The notes under the pieces: generated by a model | The model's database searches: none | What the model was told of the DNA's origin: nothing | What the model saw: only the letters and a program-made list of their open reading frames with translations | NCBI RefSeq assembly: GCF_023168325.1 | Contig: NZ_AP025688.1 | Coordinates: 1,798,001-1,862,000 of the forward strand | Source: Tsukamurella sp. PLM1 | GTDB lineage: Bacteria; Actinomycetota; Actinomycetes; Mycobacteriales; Mycobacteriaceae | Reading direction: 5' to 3' | Length of the DNA stretch: 64,000 bases | Made by a program: the position numbers and the translations under genes | Shown here: piece after piece, positions 9,523-19,223 of the stretch | Layout of the letters: each line of letters opens with the position of its first letter | Numbering within the stretch: position 1 is the first letter of the stretch

Positions 9523-10233
9523 TCAGATCCGTCGCATCACGGTGACCACCTTGCCGAGGATCACCGCGTCGTTGCCGTGGATGGGATCGAACGCGGGGTT
9601 GTGCGGCATGAGCCAGACGTCCTTGCCGGTGCGGCGGAAGGTCTTCACGGTGGCCTCGCCGTCCAGCATGGCCGCCACGATGTCGCCGTTCTCGGCGACC
9701 GACTGCTGACGGACCACCACCCAGTCCCCGTCGCAGATGGCGGCGTCGGTCATCGACTCGCCGATCACCTTGAGCAGGAACAGTGAGCCCTCGCCCACGA
9801 GTTCGCGGGGGAGCGGGAAGATCTCCTCGACCGCTTCCTCCGCGAGGATGGGGCCACCCGCGGCGATCCGGCCGAGAACCGGGACGAACGCCGGCTCGGG
9901 CATCCGGTCCTCGTCCTCCATCACCTTCTGGATGACCTGTGCGGTGCGCTCCTCGGCGCCCTCGACGTTGACCGCGCGCGGACGGTTCGGGTCGCGATGC
10001 AGGAACCCGAGACGCTCGAGCGTGCGCAGCTGGTGCGCCACCGACGACGTGGACGTGAGCCCCACCTCGTCGCCGATCTCGCGGATGCTGGGCGGATAAC
10101 CGCGGTCGCGCACGGACCGGCGGATGACCTCGAGGACCTGCTTCTGGCGACGCGTGAGGTGATCTTCGGAGACGTTGCCCTGTGCGTCGCGGAAGCGCTT
10201 GTCCCGGTGCTGGACCTGTCGTTCTTCTGCCAT
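9523..10233 (-). CDS. lexA: SOS repressor LexA
   Basis: Repressor of the DNA-damage regulon that cleaves itself when stimulated by RecA filaments. The winged helix is at residues 25-88 ([20 protein letters not shown]). The self-cleavage bond Ala125-Gly126 lies in GRIAAGGPI, catalytic Ser160 in IGESMTDAA and Lys197 in ATVKTFRR. From ATG 10233, preceded by GAGGAGCG, it is 236 aa, the actinobacterial size; the open frame extends upstream but lacks homologous character. Two SOS-box-like sites precede it, so it is autoregulated. It is divergent from the LysM gene, as in mycobacteria (lexA/Rv2719c). Confidence 0.97.
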   Translation of the reverse strand: MAEERQVQHRDKRFRDAQGNVSEDHLTRRQKQVLEVIRRSVRDRGYPPSIREIGDEVGLTSTSSVAHQLRTLERLGFLHRDPNRPRAVNVEGAEERTAQVIQKVMEDEDRMPEPAFVPVLGRIAAGGPILAEEAVEEIFPLPRELVGEGSLFLLKVIGESMTDAAICDGDWVVVRQQSVAENGDIVAAMLDGEATVKTFRRTGKDVWLMPHNPAFDPIHGNDAVILGKVVTVMRRI

Positions 10234-10294
10234 GTGTCGCTCCTCACGCCCGTCTGGTTCTACGCCCACTGTAGTCCAGTTCGCACACCGTGAC

Positions 10295-10306
10295 AAACAT
10301 CTGTTC
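10295..10306. promoter_or_regulatory. SOS box (LexA operator), lexA-proximal
   Basis: AAAC-ATCT-GTTC followed by GA. It differs from the actinobacterial SOS core GAAC-N4-GTTC by one base in the left half-site. It is about 60 bases upstream of the lexA ATG, suited to autorepression. Confidence 0.65.
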
Positions 10307-10357
10307 GAGAATTTCGCCCGCGTGTCTTCCGCGCGTCGCCGGGGTGTGGTAGAAATC

Positions 10358-10369
10358 GAACAGAAGTTC
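10358..10369. promoter_or_regulatory. SOS box (LexA operator), distal
   Basis: TC-GAAC-AGAA-GTTC-TC, a perfect GAAC-N4-GTTC core. It is 63 bases from the first box, in the shared region between lexA and the divergent LysM gene. Multiple SOS boxes upstream of lexA are described for M. tuberculosis. Confidence 0.85.
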
Positions 10370-10421
10370 TCTCGAACGCTTGCACGCATTCATGTGTGAC
10401 TGGTGGGGCAGGATTGAAAAC

Positions 10422-10444
10422 TTGTCAGTCCACTCCGATAGACC
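10422..10444 (+). promoter_or_regulatory. RecA-NDp-like (PafBC-type) DNA-damage promoter candidate
   Basis: TTGTCAGTC (10422-10430), 8 bases, then TAGACC (10439-10444). The mycobacterial LexA-independent damage promoter motif is TTGTCRGTG-N8-TANNNT, so there is one mismatch in each element. It points at the LysM gene, whose mycobacterial counterpart is damage-inducible independently of LexA. The match is imperfect and was found by eye. Confidence 0.5.
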
Positions 10445-10488
10445 TGTGAGTGAGCGAGAACGAACCGCTACCGACGCTAGGAGAGATC

Positions 10489-11120
10489 ATGACCGCGATC
10501 ATGGATCGGGAAGTCATCGCCGCAGGACAGCGCGCTGAAGCAGGCGCTGCTGCCGGCCGCCGCCGCACCGCCGCAGGGCAGGATCGGAGAGTGGCGACGC
10601 GGGCGCGCGGGCTGTCGCCGCGGCTCGCGGGGGCGCGCGCCGCGGCGGAGGCCGAGGGTTCGATCACCCCGTCGAACACCTCCTGGGAGGGTGTTGTTCG
10701 AACAGAGGGTGGAGCGGTCCGAGTCACCGGCGCCCGCGGGGCGGCGCGGCGCACCGTCGAACGTCCGCGCGTGCGTCCGGCTACCCGCCCCGCGGCCCGG
10801 GGGATCTCCAGGCAGGGCGGGTGCGCGCGCCGCACGCCGGGGCCGTCGGCGCTACTGTGCCTCGCGCTCGCAGTGGGTGCGTTCCTGGGCGTCGTCCTGC
10901 TGTTCGGCGGCGCGCGGTCCGAGCCGGCGCCGTCGGTGTCCGCCCGTCCGGCGCTCACGTCGATCGTGACGGTCCGCGCGGGCAGGACCTCGAGCAGATC
11001 GCCGCGGAGATCGCGCCCGGGCGCGAGGCCGCGTCCGTGGTCGCGGCGATCTCGGAGATCAACGGCCTGCGGGACGGCCGCGTCCGCGCCGGACAGACGC
11101 TGATCACGCCGCGGTACTGA
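10489..11120 (+). CDS. LysM-domain membrane protein, SOS-linked cell-division suppressor (ChiZ/Rv2719c-like; frameshifted near 10981)
   Basis: Positional counterpart of mycobacterial Rv2719c (ChiZ), a DNA-damage-induced protein that slows septation. The N-terminal half is a basic, Ala/Arg-rich cytoplasmic region. A single transmembrane helix follows (ALLCLALAVGAFLGVVLLFGG), then a short extracytoplasmic LysM module, AGQDLEQIAAEI to RAGQTLITPRY. The frame is lost at a G run (10980-10982): one extra G turns VRAG into the LysM start. ATG 10489 is preferred because AGGAG lies 6 bases before it; GTG 10450 is an in-frame alternative. Any hydrolase activity is known only from the mycobacterial protein and is debated. 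Confidence 0.75.
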
Positions 11121-11336
11121 CGGCGCGCACGAGGACGAAGGACGCAGACCATGACGATGCGAATGGTGATCGCGGATTCCCGGCAGGGCGGGCGCGTGAC
11201 GCACCTCGATAACGTGGTGCGGTTCCCCCGCCGAGTATCCTCGGGAACGAGATCGCGGAGCGCGACCGTGGCAGGGGCCACGGTGTTGCAGCTGCCCCGC
11301 CGTACGGCCGAGCGCACCCGCGCGGGAGGTGAACCG
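11121..11336. other. leader region of nrdR, no convincing gene
   Basis: 216 bases between the LysM gene and nrdR. The nrdR frame is open back to ATG 11151, giving an Arg-rich extension that NrdR proteins do not have, so it is treated as untranslated. GGGAGGTG at 11325-11332 is a good ribosome binding site for ATG 11337. No NrdR box or promoter could be assigned with confidence. Confidence 0.4.
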
Positions 11337-11813
11337 ATGCATTGCCCGTTCTGCAAGAACGAGGACACCCGAGTGGTCGATTCGCGTGTGTTCGACGATG
11401 GGCAGGGGATCCGCCGACGCCGGTCGTGCAACGAGTGCGGACGCCGCTTCACCACCGTCGAGAGCACCGTCCTCGCCGTCCTCAAGCGCAACGGGGTCAC
11501 GGAGCCGTTCAGCCGCGAGAAGGTCATGAAGGGCGTCCGCCGCGCGTGCCAGGGGCGCGATGTGGCGGAGGACGACCTGCAGAAGCTGGCGCAGCAGGTG
11601 GAGGACGCGGTCCGCGCCTCGGGTGTCTCCGAGGTGCCCGCGAACGAGGTCGGCCTCGCCATCCTCGGCCCGCTGCGTGACCTGGACCAGGTCGCGTACC
11701 TGCGGTTCGCCTCCGTCTACCAGGGGTTCAGCTCCATCGAGGACTTCGAGGCGGCCATCCGGGAGCTGCGGGCCCGCGCCGCGGCGTCGGGCACGCCGAC
11801 CGACGCGGCCTGA
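11337..11813 (+). CDS. nrdR: ribonucleotide reductase repressor NrdR
   Basis: Nucleotide-sensing repressor of ribonucleotide reductase genes. The zinc ribbon is at the N-terminus with Cys3, Cys6, Cys31 and Cys34 (HCPFC ... SCNECGRRF). An ATP-cone domain covers about residues 46-136 ([20 protein letters not shown]). At 158 aa it has the family's standard size. The start is fixed by the zinc ribbon beginning at residue 2 and by GGGAGGTG upstream. It is convergent with hrpA. Confidence 0.96.
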   Translation: MHCPFCKNEDTRVVDSRVFDDGQGIRRRRSCNECGRRFTTVESTVLAVLKRNGVTEPFSREKVMKGVRRACQGRDVAEDDLQKLAQQVEDAVRASGVSEVPANEVGLAILGPLRDLDQVAYLRFASVYQGFSSIEDFEAAIRELRARAAASGTPTDAA

Positions 11814-11880
11814 CGCGCGTCACCCGGCGGCCCGGCGGGTCCGGAGGGTCCGGCCCGGCCGGTCCGCGGCTCACTTCAGC

Positions 11881-14800
11881 TCAGCTCAGCGCCGCGATCG
11901 CGGCCAGTACTTTCTTCTCGGAGATCGATCCCGCGGTACCGAGGGACTGCGCGAACAGGCTCACGCGGAGCTCCTCGATCTGCCAATTGATCCTTTCGAG
12001 CGCAGCGTCCCGGCGGTGCTCGGGCAGCGCGTCGAGCCGCGCGGTGAGCGCGGCGTAGACCCGGTCGAGGACCGCCATGCCGCGATCGTCCCGATCGGTG
12101 GCTGCGGGCAGCGCCGCCCAGCGCGCCGCGGCCGCCGCGACGTACCTCGGCAGGTGCTGCAGGTGGGTGCCCGGCGTCGCGCCCACGAAGCCGGGCAACA
12201 GCAGCGCGTCGAGTTGCTCGGCGATGTCCTCCGCCGCGTCGCGCAACGCCGGCGGGGCGGACACGAGTGCGCCCCGCAGGTCCGTCGCCGTCGCGATGGC
12301 GGAGGCGGCCCACGCCAAGTACTGCTGCTGGGTCTCGCCGAGTTCCGTGCGCACCGTCGCGGTGAGTGCGGCGAACTCGTCCGGGGTCCACGCGAGCGCA
12401 GCCCGGGCCCGCTGATCGGCGATGGCGCGTCGCCGGCAGTCTGCGAGCAGGTCCATCGGTGTCGGGTAGGGACTCTGCGACAGCGCCAGCCGCTCGCGCT
12501 GCCCGAGCGACTGCAGCAGCGACTTGTGCACAGCCGGAAGCGCGTTCGACAGCAGGACGTCCAGTCCGGCAGCCATGAGCCGGGCCTGCTCCGCCTCGTC
12601 GGCCACCACCCGCACGCCGGCCCGCACACCGTCGGGGTCGGGATGGAGGGTCCCGAACCCGGTCACTCGGCTGCCCCGCACTTCTGTGTCGACGCGGCGG
12701 GGTACGTCCCCGAGGGTCTGCGCAGTCCACTCTGCCGCGGGCGCGCGCTCGTAGGCCCCGGCCCGGTTCGACAGGTCCGCCTGTACCGCCGCGCCCAGGC
12801 GGCGCTTGAGCGCGTCCAGGTCCTTGCCGGATGCGAGCTCGCGGCCGTCGTCGCCGATCACGACGAACGTCACCCGGAGGTGATCGGGGAGCGACGCGGG
12901 GGAGAAGTCGCCCGGCCGGATGACGGTGCCCGACAGTTGCGTGAGCTCGCGCGCGAGACCCTCGGTCAGCGGCTCCGACCGGGGAGTCAGGCGCGCCAGT
13001 GCCGCGGCGGCGAAGTCCGGCGCGGGCACCACCTCGCGGCGCAGCTGCTTGGGCAGCGACTTGATCAGGCCCGCCGCCAGCTCGTCCCGCATCGCCGGGA
13101 CGAGCCACTCGAAGCCGTCCGCGCGCACCGTCGCCAGGTCCTTGACCGGGATCCGGGCCGTGACGCCGTCGTCGGCCGCACCCGGCTCGAACCGGTACTT
13201 CAGCGGCACCTCGATGCGGCCCTGCAGCCAGGACGTGGGGTACGCGTCGGCGGTGACGTCGGCGGCACCGTCGGCGAGCACGTCCTCGGTGGTGAAGTCG
13301 AGCAGCTCGGGCTGCGTCCGCGACGTCTTCTTCCACCACGAGTCGAAGTGGCGGGACGAGACGATCCCCTCGGGGACACGACGGTCGTAGAAGTCGAACA
13401 GGGTGTCCTCGTCGACCACGATGTCGCGGCGCCGGGCCTTGTCCTCCAGGTACTCCACGTCGTCGAGGAGTGCGCGATTGCGCGCGAAGAAGCCGTGCCG
13501 CGTACGCCATTCGCCCTGCACGAGCGCGTGCCGCAGGAAGATCTCCCGGGATACGTCGGGATCGATCCGCCCGTAGTTCACCGTGCGGTCCGCGACGAGC
13601 GGCACGCCGAACAGCGTGACGCGCTCCTTGGCCAGGACGGCCTCCCGCTTCGTGGACCAGTGCGGTTCCGAGTAGTGGCGCTTCGCGAGCGGCCCCGCGA
13701 GTTCCTCGGCCCACTCCGGCTCGATCCTCGCGACGGTCCGCGCGAACAGCCTCGAGGTCTCCACCAGCTCGCCCGCCATGACGAACCGCGGCGGCTTCTT
13801 CGCCAGCGACGACCCCGGAAACACGAGGAACCTGGCGCCCCGGGCGCCCAGGAACTCGCGCCCGTCGGGCTCGCGCAGCCCGATCTGCGACAGCAGTCCG
13901 GCCAACATCGCCCGATGGATGAGGTCGGGCGAGGGCCGGTTCCCGGCCCAGTGAGTCCAGTTTCCAGCCCAGGTCGCGACAGATCTGCCGCAATTGCCCC
14001 TGCAGGTCCTGCCATTCGCGGATGCGCACGTAGTGCAGGAACTCGCGCTGACACTCGCGCCGGAACGCGCTGGACGACAGCTCCTCCCGGCGCTCGCCGA
14101 GGTGCCGCCACAGGTTGAGGTAGGAGAGGAAGTCGGACGTCGGGTCGGTGAAGCGGGCGTGTTGCGCGTCCGCGGCCTGACGGTGCTCGGCGGGCCGTTC
14201 CCGCACGTCCTGGATCGACAGGCCGGCGACGATCACGAGCACCTCGGGCAGCACTCCGTGCTCGCGCGCCGCGACCAGCATGCGGGCCATGCGCGGGTCC
14301 ACGGGCAGATCGGCGAGCTGCCGGCCGACCGGGGTCAGGCGGCGATGCCCGGGCTGGGAATCCGGCTCGAGTGCACCGAGTTCCTCGAGCAGGGCCACAC
14401 CGTCGCGGACGGCCCGCTCGTCGGGCGGCTGCACGAACGGGAACGCCGCGACGTCGCCGAGTTCCAGTGCGGTCATCGACAGCACCACCGAGGCCAGGTT
14501 GGTGCGCAGGATCTCGGGATCGGTGTACACCGGACGCGCGTCGAAATCCTCCTCGGAGTACAGCCGGATCGCGATGCCGTCGGAGGTGCGGCCACAGCGG
14601 CCGGACCGCTGCTGCGCCGAGGCCTGGGAGACCGGCTCGATCGGCAGCCGCTGCACCTTGGTGCGCAGCGAGTACCGGGAGATGCGGGCCGTCCCGGTGT
14701 CGACCACGTACTTGATGCCGGGCACCGTCAGCGAGGTCTCGGCGACGTTGGTGGACAACACGATCCGGCGACCGGCATGGGGCGCGAACACTCGGTGCTG

Positions 14801-15821
14801 CTCGGCCGCCGACAGCCGCGCGTAGAGCGGCAGGATCTCCGTCCCCGGCTTCACCCGCGCCGCGAGTGCCTCGGCGGCGTCGCGGATCTCGCGTTCGCCG
14901 GAGAGGAACACCAGCACGTCGCCCGGCGCCTCGCGCGCCAGCTCGTCGACCGCACGGCAGATCCCCTCCACCTGGTCGATCGGCTCGTCGTCCTCATCGA
15001 GTGGGCGGTACCGGACCTCGACCGGGTAGGTGCGGCCCGAGACCTCGATGACGGGGCGGGCGTACCGTCGGGCTTCGCGAAGTGCGCCGCGAACCGTTCC
15101 GGCTCGATGGTGGCGGACGTGACGATGACCTTGAGGTCGGCCTGCGGGGCAGGATCTGCCGGAGGTAGCCGAGCAGGAAGTCGATGTTGAGGCTGCGCTC
15201 GTGCGCCTCGTCGATGATGATCGTGTCGTAGTCGCGCAGAAGGCGATCGCGGGTGAGTTCGCGCAACAGGATGCCGTCGGTCATCAGCTTGACCGACGTT
15301 CTCGGCGAGATCTTGTCGGTGAACCGCACGGCGTACCCCACGGCGTCGCCGAGCTCGGTCCTCGTCTCCTCGGCGATCCGGTCGGCCACGCTGCGCGCGG
15401 CGAGCCGGCGCGGCTGGGTGTGCCCGATCATGCCGCGCACCCCGCGACCGAGTTCGAGGCAGATCTTCGGCAACTGCGTGGTCTTGCCGGATCCCGTCTC
15501 GCCCGCCAGGATTATCACCTGGTTCTCGGCGATGGCCTTCGCGATCTCGTCGCGCCGGGCGCTGACGGGCAGGTTCTCGGGGTAGACGATGGCCGGGACC
15601 GCCGCCGCTCGTTCGGCGTACCGCTCGCGGGCCGCCGTCACATCGCGGGCGAGGCGGGGGAGGTCGGAAACCTTGGCCCGCTTGAGCTTGCCGCGCAGCC
15701 GTGTCTCGTCACGCAGGGTGACCGCGGGTGCGGCGTCCGTCCCGAGCGCGGCGTACAGGTCGCGCTTCGACGGTCCGCCGTCGCCGGAGTCTCGTGCGGT
15801 GCGCGTGTCCTGCTTCGTCAT
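11881..15821 (-). CDS. hrpA: DEAH-box RNA helicase HrpA (three frameshifts)
   Basis: ATP-dependent RNA helicase of about 1310 aa when reassembled. Motif [15 protein letters not shown] box [15 protein letters not shown], then [19 protein letters not shown] (motif V) and [12 protein letters not shown] (motif VI). The HA2 and DUF3418 C-terminal regions follow, ending in [12 protein letters not shown]. The frame breaks near 15148 (GGGG run, where QILP should continue [13 protein letters not shown]), near 15055 (before [15 protein letters not shown]) and near 13930 (between DLGWKLDS and [12 protein letters not shown]). All parts are well conserved, so sequencing error is more likely than decay. 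Its start is 20 bases from the divergent aminotransferase start. Confidence 0.9.
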
Positions 15822-15841
15822 TTGCGACTAGTTTATCCACC

Positions 15842-17094
15842 ATGAGCGGACAGGCACCGAAGACCTCATCGGCACTCTGGCACGGATTCGCGGACATGGG
15901 CGCCGTGGAGCGCGACGGCGCGTTCGTGTTCGCCCGCGGCGAGGGCGCGTACGTCTTCGACACCGACGGCACCAGGTACCTGGACGCGACGGCGGGACTG
16001 TGGTTCGCGAACGTGGGCCACGGGCGCGCGGAGGTCGCCGACGCCGTGCGCGACCAGCTGCTCAAGGTCGCGCACGTGACGGGCTTCGGCGACGCCGCGA
16101 CCGACACGACCGTGGCCCTCGCGGAGCGGCTGCAGGGCATCGCACCGGTGCCGGACAGCAAGATCTTCTTCACCTCGGGCGGCTCCGATTCCGTGGACTC
16201 GGCGATTAAGCTGGCCCGCCGCTACTGGCAGGAGAAGGGCCGGCCCGGGAAGAAGCTCATCGTCGGCCGGTCCAACGCGTACCACGGCATGCACGTGGGC
16301 GGTACGAGCCTCGGCGGCATCCCGGCGAACGCGGAGGGCTACGGCGGCGTACTGTTCGACGGCACCGCCACGATCGCCTGGGACGATGCGAAGGAACTGC
16401 TCGGGCTGATCGAGCGCGTCGGGGCCGATGCGATCGCCGCGTTCGTCGCCGAGCCGGTGATCGGCGCGGGCGGCCTGCTTCCGCCGCCCGAGGGCTACCT
16501 GCGCGAGGTCCGGGACATCTGCCGCGAGCACGACGTGCTGTTCATCGCCGATGAGGTGATCACCGGATTCGGCCGGATCGGCGGGGCGTGGTTCGCCTCG
16601 AGCCGGTTCGACCTGCAGCCGGACCTGATGACCACCGCGAAGGGCCTCACCAGCGGCTACATCCCGATGGGTGCGCTGTTCGTGGCGCCGGACGTCGCGG
16701 AGCCGTTCTTCGCGGGCGGGGTGTGGTGGCGGCACGGCTACACGTACGGCGGTCACGCCGCGGGCGCGGCCGCCGCGATGGCGGTGCTCGACATCATGGA
16801 GCGCGAGAACCTCGTCGCCGAGGCGCTGCGGCTGCAGGACACGCTGATGCGGGAACTGTCGCCACTGGCGGACCACCCGAAGGTGAAGGAGGTCCGCGGC
16901 GGTACGGGCGCCGTGGCCGGCGTCCAGCTGCACGAGCCGGCGGAGGCGATGACGATGGCGAAGAAGCTTCGCGCGCAGGGGTTTCGGGTCGTGCGGCCGG
17001 GCTGGGTACGCTGCAGTTCTCTCCGCCTTTCGTCACGACCGACGAGCAGGTGGCCGAGATCGCCGCCGCGACCGCACGGGCGCTCGACGCCTGA
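15842..17094 (+). CDS. class III omega-aminotransferase (frameshifted near 17000)
   Basis: PLP-dependent omega-amino acid:pyruvate-type aminotransferase of about 417 aa. It has FFTSGGSDSVDSAIKLARRY for cofactor phosphate binding, FIADEVITGFGRIG with the PLP-ring Asp, and MTTAKGLTSGY with the Schiff-base Lys. Near 17000 a GGG run loses a base; restoring one G changes the tail to GLGTLQFSPPFVTTDEQVAEIAAATARALDA, the family's usual end. The natural substrate cannot be read from sequence; beta-alanine, polyamine or GABA types are possible. It is followed by a hairpin terminator and a monocarboxylate transporter pair. Confidence 0.85.
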
Positions 17095-17095
17095 C

Positions 17096-17112
17096 ACCCC
17101 CGGATCGGGGGT
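17096..17112 (+). terminator. short perfect hairpin after the aminotransferase
   Basis: ACCCCCG / CGGGGGT, a 7-bp stem with a GAT loop, two bases after the stop codon. There is no T tract, as is common in high-GC actinobacteria. Confidence 0.5.
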
Positions 17113-17183
17113 TGCACACCGTTGCATCGCAGATTGTCGACGAATTAAACCCCGTGCATTGTGAGGCGTGACACACTTCGCGT

Positions 17184-17528
17184 GTGAACGAAGAGGATAC
17201 GGCTGCGGTCTATCAGCGCGCCTACGACAGCAAGGAATTCCACGACCTGCGACAGCGACTGGCGCGGTTCGTGATCCCCATCTCGGTGGCCTTCCTGACC
17301 TGGTACCTGCTCTACGTCCTGCTCGCGACGTACGCGCACGACTTCATGAGCCAGAGGCTGTGGGGCAACATCAACGTCGCCCTGGTGCTCGGGCTCGGGC
17401 AATTCGTGACCACGTTCGTGATCACCTGGGCGTACGTGCGGTTCGCGAACAACACGATCGACCCGATGGCCACTGACCTGCGTGAGCGCATCGAGGGCGA
17501 GCTCAAGGCGGGGGAGGCGGGCAAGTGA
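17184..17528 (+). CDS. DUF485 membrane protein (MctB-like)
   Basis: Small partner of the acetate/monocarboxylate symporter, 114 aa. Two transmembrane helices, about residues 30-52 (FVIPISVAFLTWYLLYVLLA) and 64-88 (INVALVLGLGQFVTTFVITW), with a soluble N-terminus (YQRAYDSKEFHDLRQRLARFV), the DUF485 signature. Its stop overlaps the actP GTG by 4 bases. The arrangement equals mctB-mctC of Corynebacterium glutamicum and yjcH-actP of E. coli. Start GTG 17184 gives the standard DUF485 N-terminus. Confidence 0.9.
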   Translation: MNEEDTAAVYQRAYDSKEFHDLRQRLARFVIPISVAFLTWYLLYVLLATYAHDFMSQRLWGNINVALVLGLGQFVTTFVITWAYVRFANNTIDPMATDLRERIEGELKAGEAGK

Positions 17529-19159
17529 CCGACGTCCTCGCATGGGAGCCCGGCTCGATCGAGATCGGCCAGCAGGTGGGTTCCACCACGCTGAACATCA
17601 TCATCTTCCTGCTGTTCATCGGCCTCACGATGGGCCTGGTGATCAAGGCCAGCCGTACCACGAAGAAGGCCACCGACTTCTACACCGGCGGCGCCACGTT
17701 CACGGGCCCGCAGAACGGCTTCGCCATCGCCGGTGACTACCTCTCCGCCGCAAGCTTCCTCGGCATCTGCGGTGCGATCGCCGTGCAGGGCTACGACGGC
17801 TTCCTGTACTCGATCGGCTTCCTCGTGGCGTGGCTCGTCGCGCTGCTACTGGTGGCCGAGCGCCTCCGCAACGTGGGCAAGTTCACGATGGCCGACGTGC
17901 TGAGCTTCCGGCTCAAGCAGCGCCCCGTCCGGATGGCGGCCGCGCTGGCGACGCTCACCGTCTCGCTGTTCTACCTGATCGCGCAGATGGCGGGCGCCGG
18001 CGGCCTGGTCGCCCTGCTCCTGAACATCAAGGGCGAGACGGGGCAGGCGATCGTCGTCGCCGTGGTCGGTGTGCTGATGATCGTCTACGTGCTCGTCGGC
18101 GGCATGAAGGGCACCACGTACGTGCAGATGGTCAAGGCCGTGCTGCTCGTGGGCGGCGCCCTGGTGATGACGCTGATGGTGCTGGCCGCCGTCAAGGGCA
18201 ACTTCTCCGACCTGCTGCAGAAGGCCATGGACGGCAGTAAGTCGGGGGAGAAGATCATCGAGCCCGGCCTCAAGTACGGCAAGACCGAGACCACGAAGCT
18301 TGACTTCATCTCGCTCGCCCTGGCCCTGGTGCTCGGTACCGCCGGCCTGCCGCACGTGCTGATGCGCTTCTACACGGTGCCCACCGCCAAGGAGGCCCGG
18401 CGCTCGGTCACCTGGGCCATCGGCCTGATCGGCGCGTTCTACATCTTCACCCTGGTGCTGGGATTCGGGGCCGCGGCGTACGTGGGCGCCGACGTGATCA
18501 CGAAGGCGCCCGGCGGGGTGAACTCGGCGGCCCCGCTGCTGGCGTTCTCGCTCGGCGGCACGGTGTTGATGGCCGTGATCTCGGCCGTCGCGTTCGCGAC
18601 CATCCTGGCGGTGGTGGCGGGCCTCGCCATCACGGCCTCGGCGAGCCTGGCCCACGACATCTACAACGGTGTGATCAAACGCGGGAAGGCGTCCGAGGAA
18701 TCGCAGGTGCGGGTCTCGCGGATCACGGTGGTCGTCATCGGTGTCGCGTCGATCATCCTGGGCATCGGGGCGATGGGGCAGAACATCGCGTTCCTCGTGG
18801 CGCTCGCCTTCGCGGTCGCGGCGTCGGCGAACCTGCCGACCATCCTGTTCTCGCTGTTCTGGCGGAAGTTCAACACCACCGGCGCGGTACTGTCGATGTA
18901 CGGCGGTCTGATCTCGGCGATCGTGCTGATCATCTTCTCCCCGGCGGTGTCGGGAACGCCGACGTCGATGTTCACGTCGGTCGACTTCCACTGGTTCCCG
19001 CTCCAGAACCCGGGCCTGGTGTCGATCCCCGTCGGCTTCGGCCTGGCCATCCTCGGCACCCTGATCGGCAAGCCGGACACCGAACTCACCGACAAGGCGG
19101 TCGAGATGGAAGTGCGCTCCCTCACGGGAGTCGGGGTCGAGAAGGCCATCGACCACTAG
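17525..19159 (+). CDS. actP: cation/monocarboxylate symporter ActP (MctC-like)
   Basis: Sodium/solute symporter (SSS) family uptake carrier for acetate, propionate or pyruvate, 544 aa with about 13 transmembrane helices. Conserved parts are TDFYTGGATFTGPQNGFAIAGDYLSAASFLG near residue 57, GLPHVLMRFYTVPTAKEARRS near residue 275, and the SLAHDIYNGVIK loop. GTG start overlaps the DUF485 stop. A strong hairpin terminator follows. Together with the DUF485 gene it forms a two-gene transport operon. Confidence 0.93.
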   Translation: MTDVLAWEPGSIEIGQQVGSTTLNIIIFLLFIGLTMGLVIKASRTTKKATDFYTGGATFTGPQNGFAIAGDYLSAASFLGICGAIAVQGYDGFLYSIGFLVAWLVALLLVAERLRNVGKFTMADVLSFRLKQRPVRMAAALATLTVSLFYLIAQMAGAGGLVALLLNIKGETGQAIVVAVVGVLMIVYVLVGGMKGTTYVQMVKAVLLVGGALVMTLMVLAAVKGNFSDLLQKAMDGSKSGEKIIEPGLKYGKTETTKLDFISLALALVLGTAGLPHVLMRFYTVPTAKEARRSVTWAIGLIGAFYIFTLVLGFGAAAYVGADVITKAPGGVNSAAPLLAFSLGGTVLMAVISAVAFATILAVVAGLAITASASLAHDIYNGVIKRGKASEESQVRVSRITVVVIGVASIILGIGAMGQNIAFLVALAFAVAASANLPTILFSLFWRKFNTTGAVLSMYGGLISAIVLIIFSPAVSGTPTSMFTSVDFHWFPLQNPGLVSIPVGFGLAILGTLIGKPDTELTDKAVEMEVRSLTGVGVEKAIDH

Positions 19160-19172
19160 CCGGTCCTGCAGC

Positions 19173-19217
19173 GACGACGGTGCCCGTCCCCGACCTGAAG
19201 GGGCGGGCACCGTCGTC
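19173..19217. terminator. bidirectional hairpin between actP and the ECF sigma gene
   Basis: Stem arms from GACGACGGTGCCCG to CGGGCACCGTCGTC with C/G-rich extensions and an 8-base loop, placed between convergent stops (19159 and 19224). The core is shared with the hairpin at 20588-20627. Confidence 0.75.
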
Positions 19218-19223
19218 TCCCGG

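Noticed and set aside
10234..10389. N-terminal extension of LexA
   Set aside because: Contains the SOS boxes and lacks homologous sequence.
10690..10710. GTTCGAAC inside the LysM gene as a further SOS box
   Set aside because: The half-sites are in the opposite orientation to GAAC-N4-GTTC and lack the spacer.
11151..11336. N-terminal extension of nrdR
   Set aside because: NrdR begins with its zinc ribbon; the extension is Arg-rich and a good ribosome site precedes ATG 11337.
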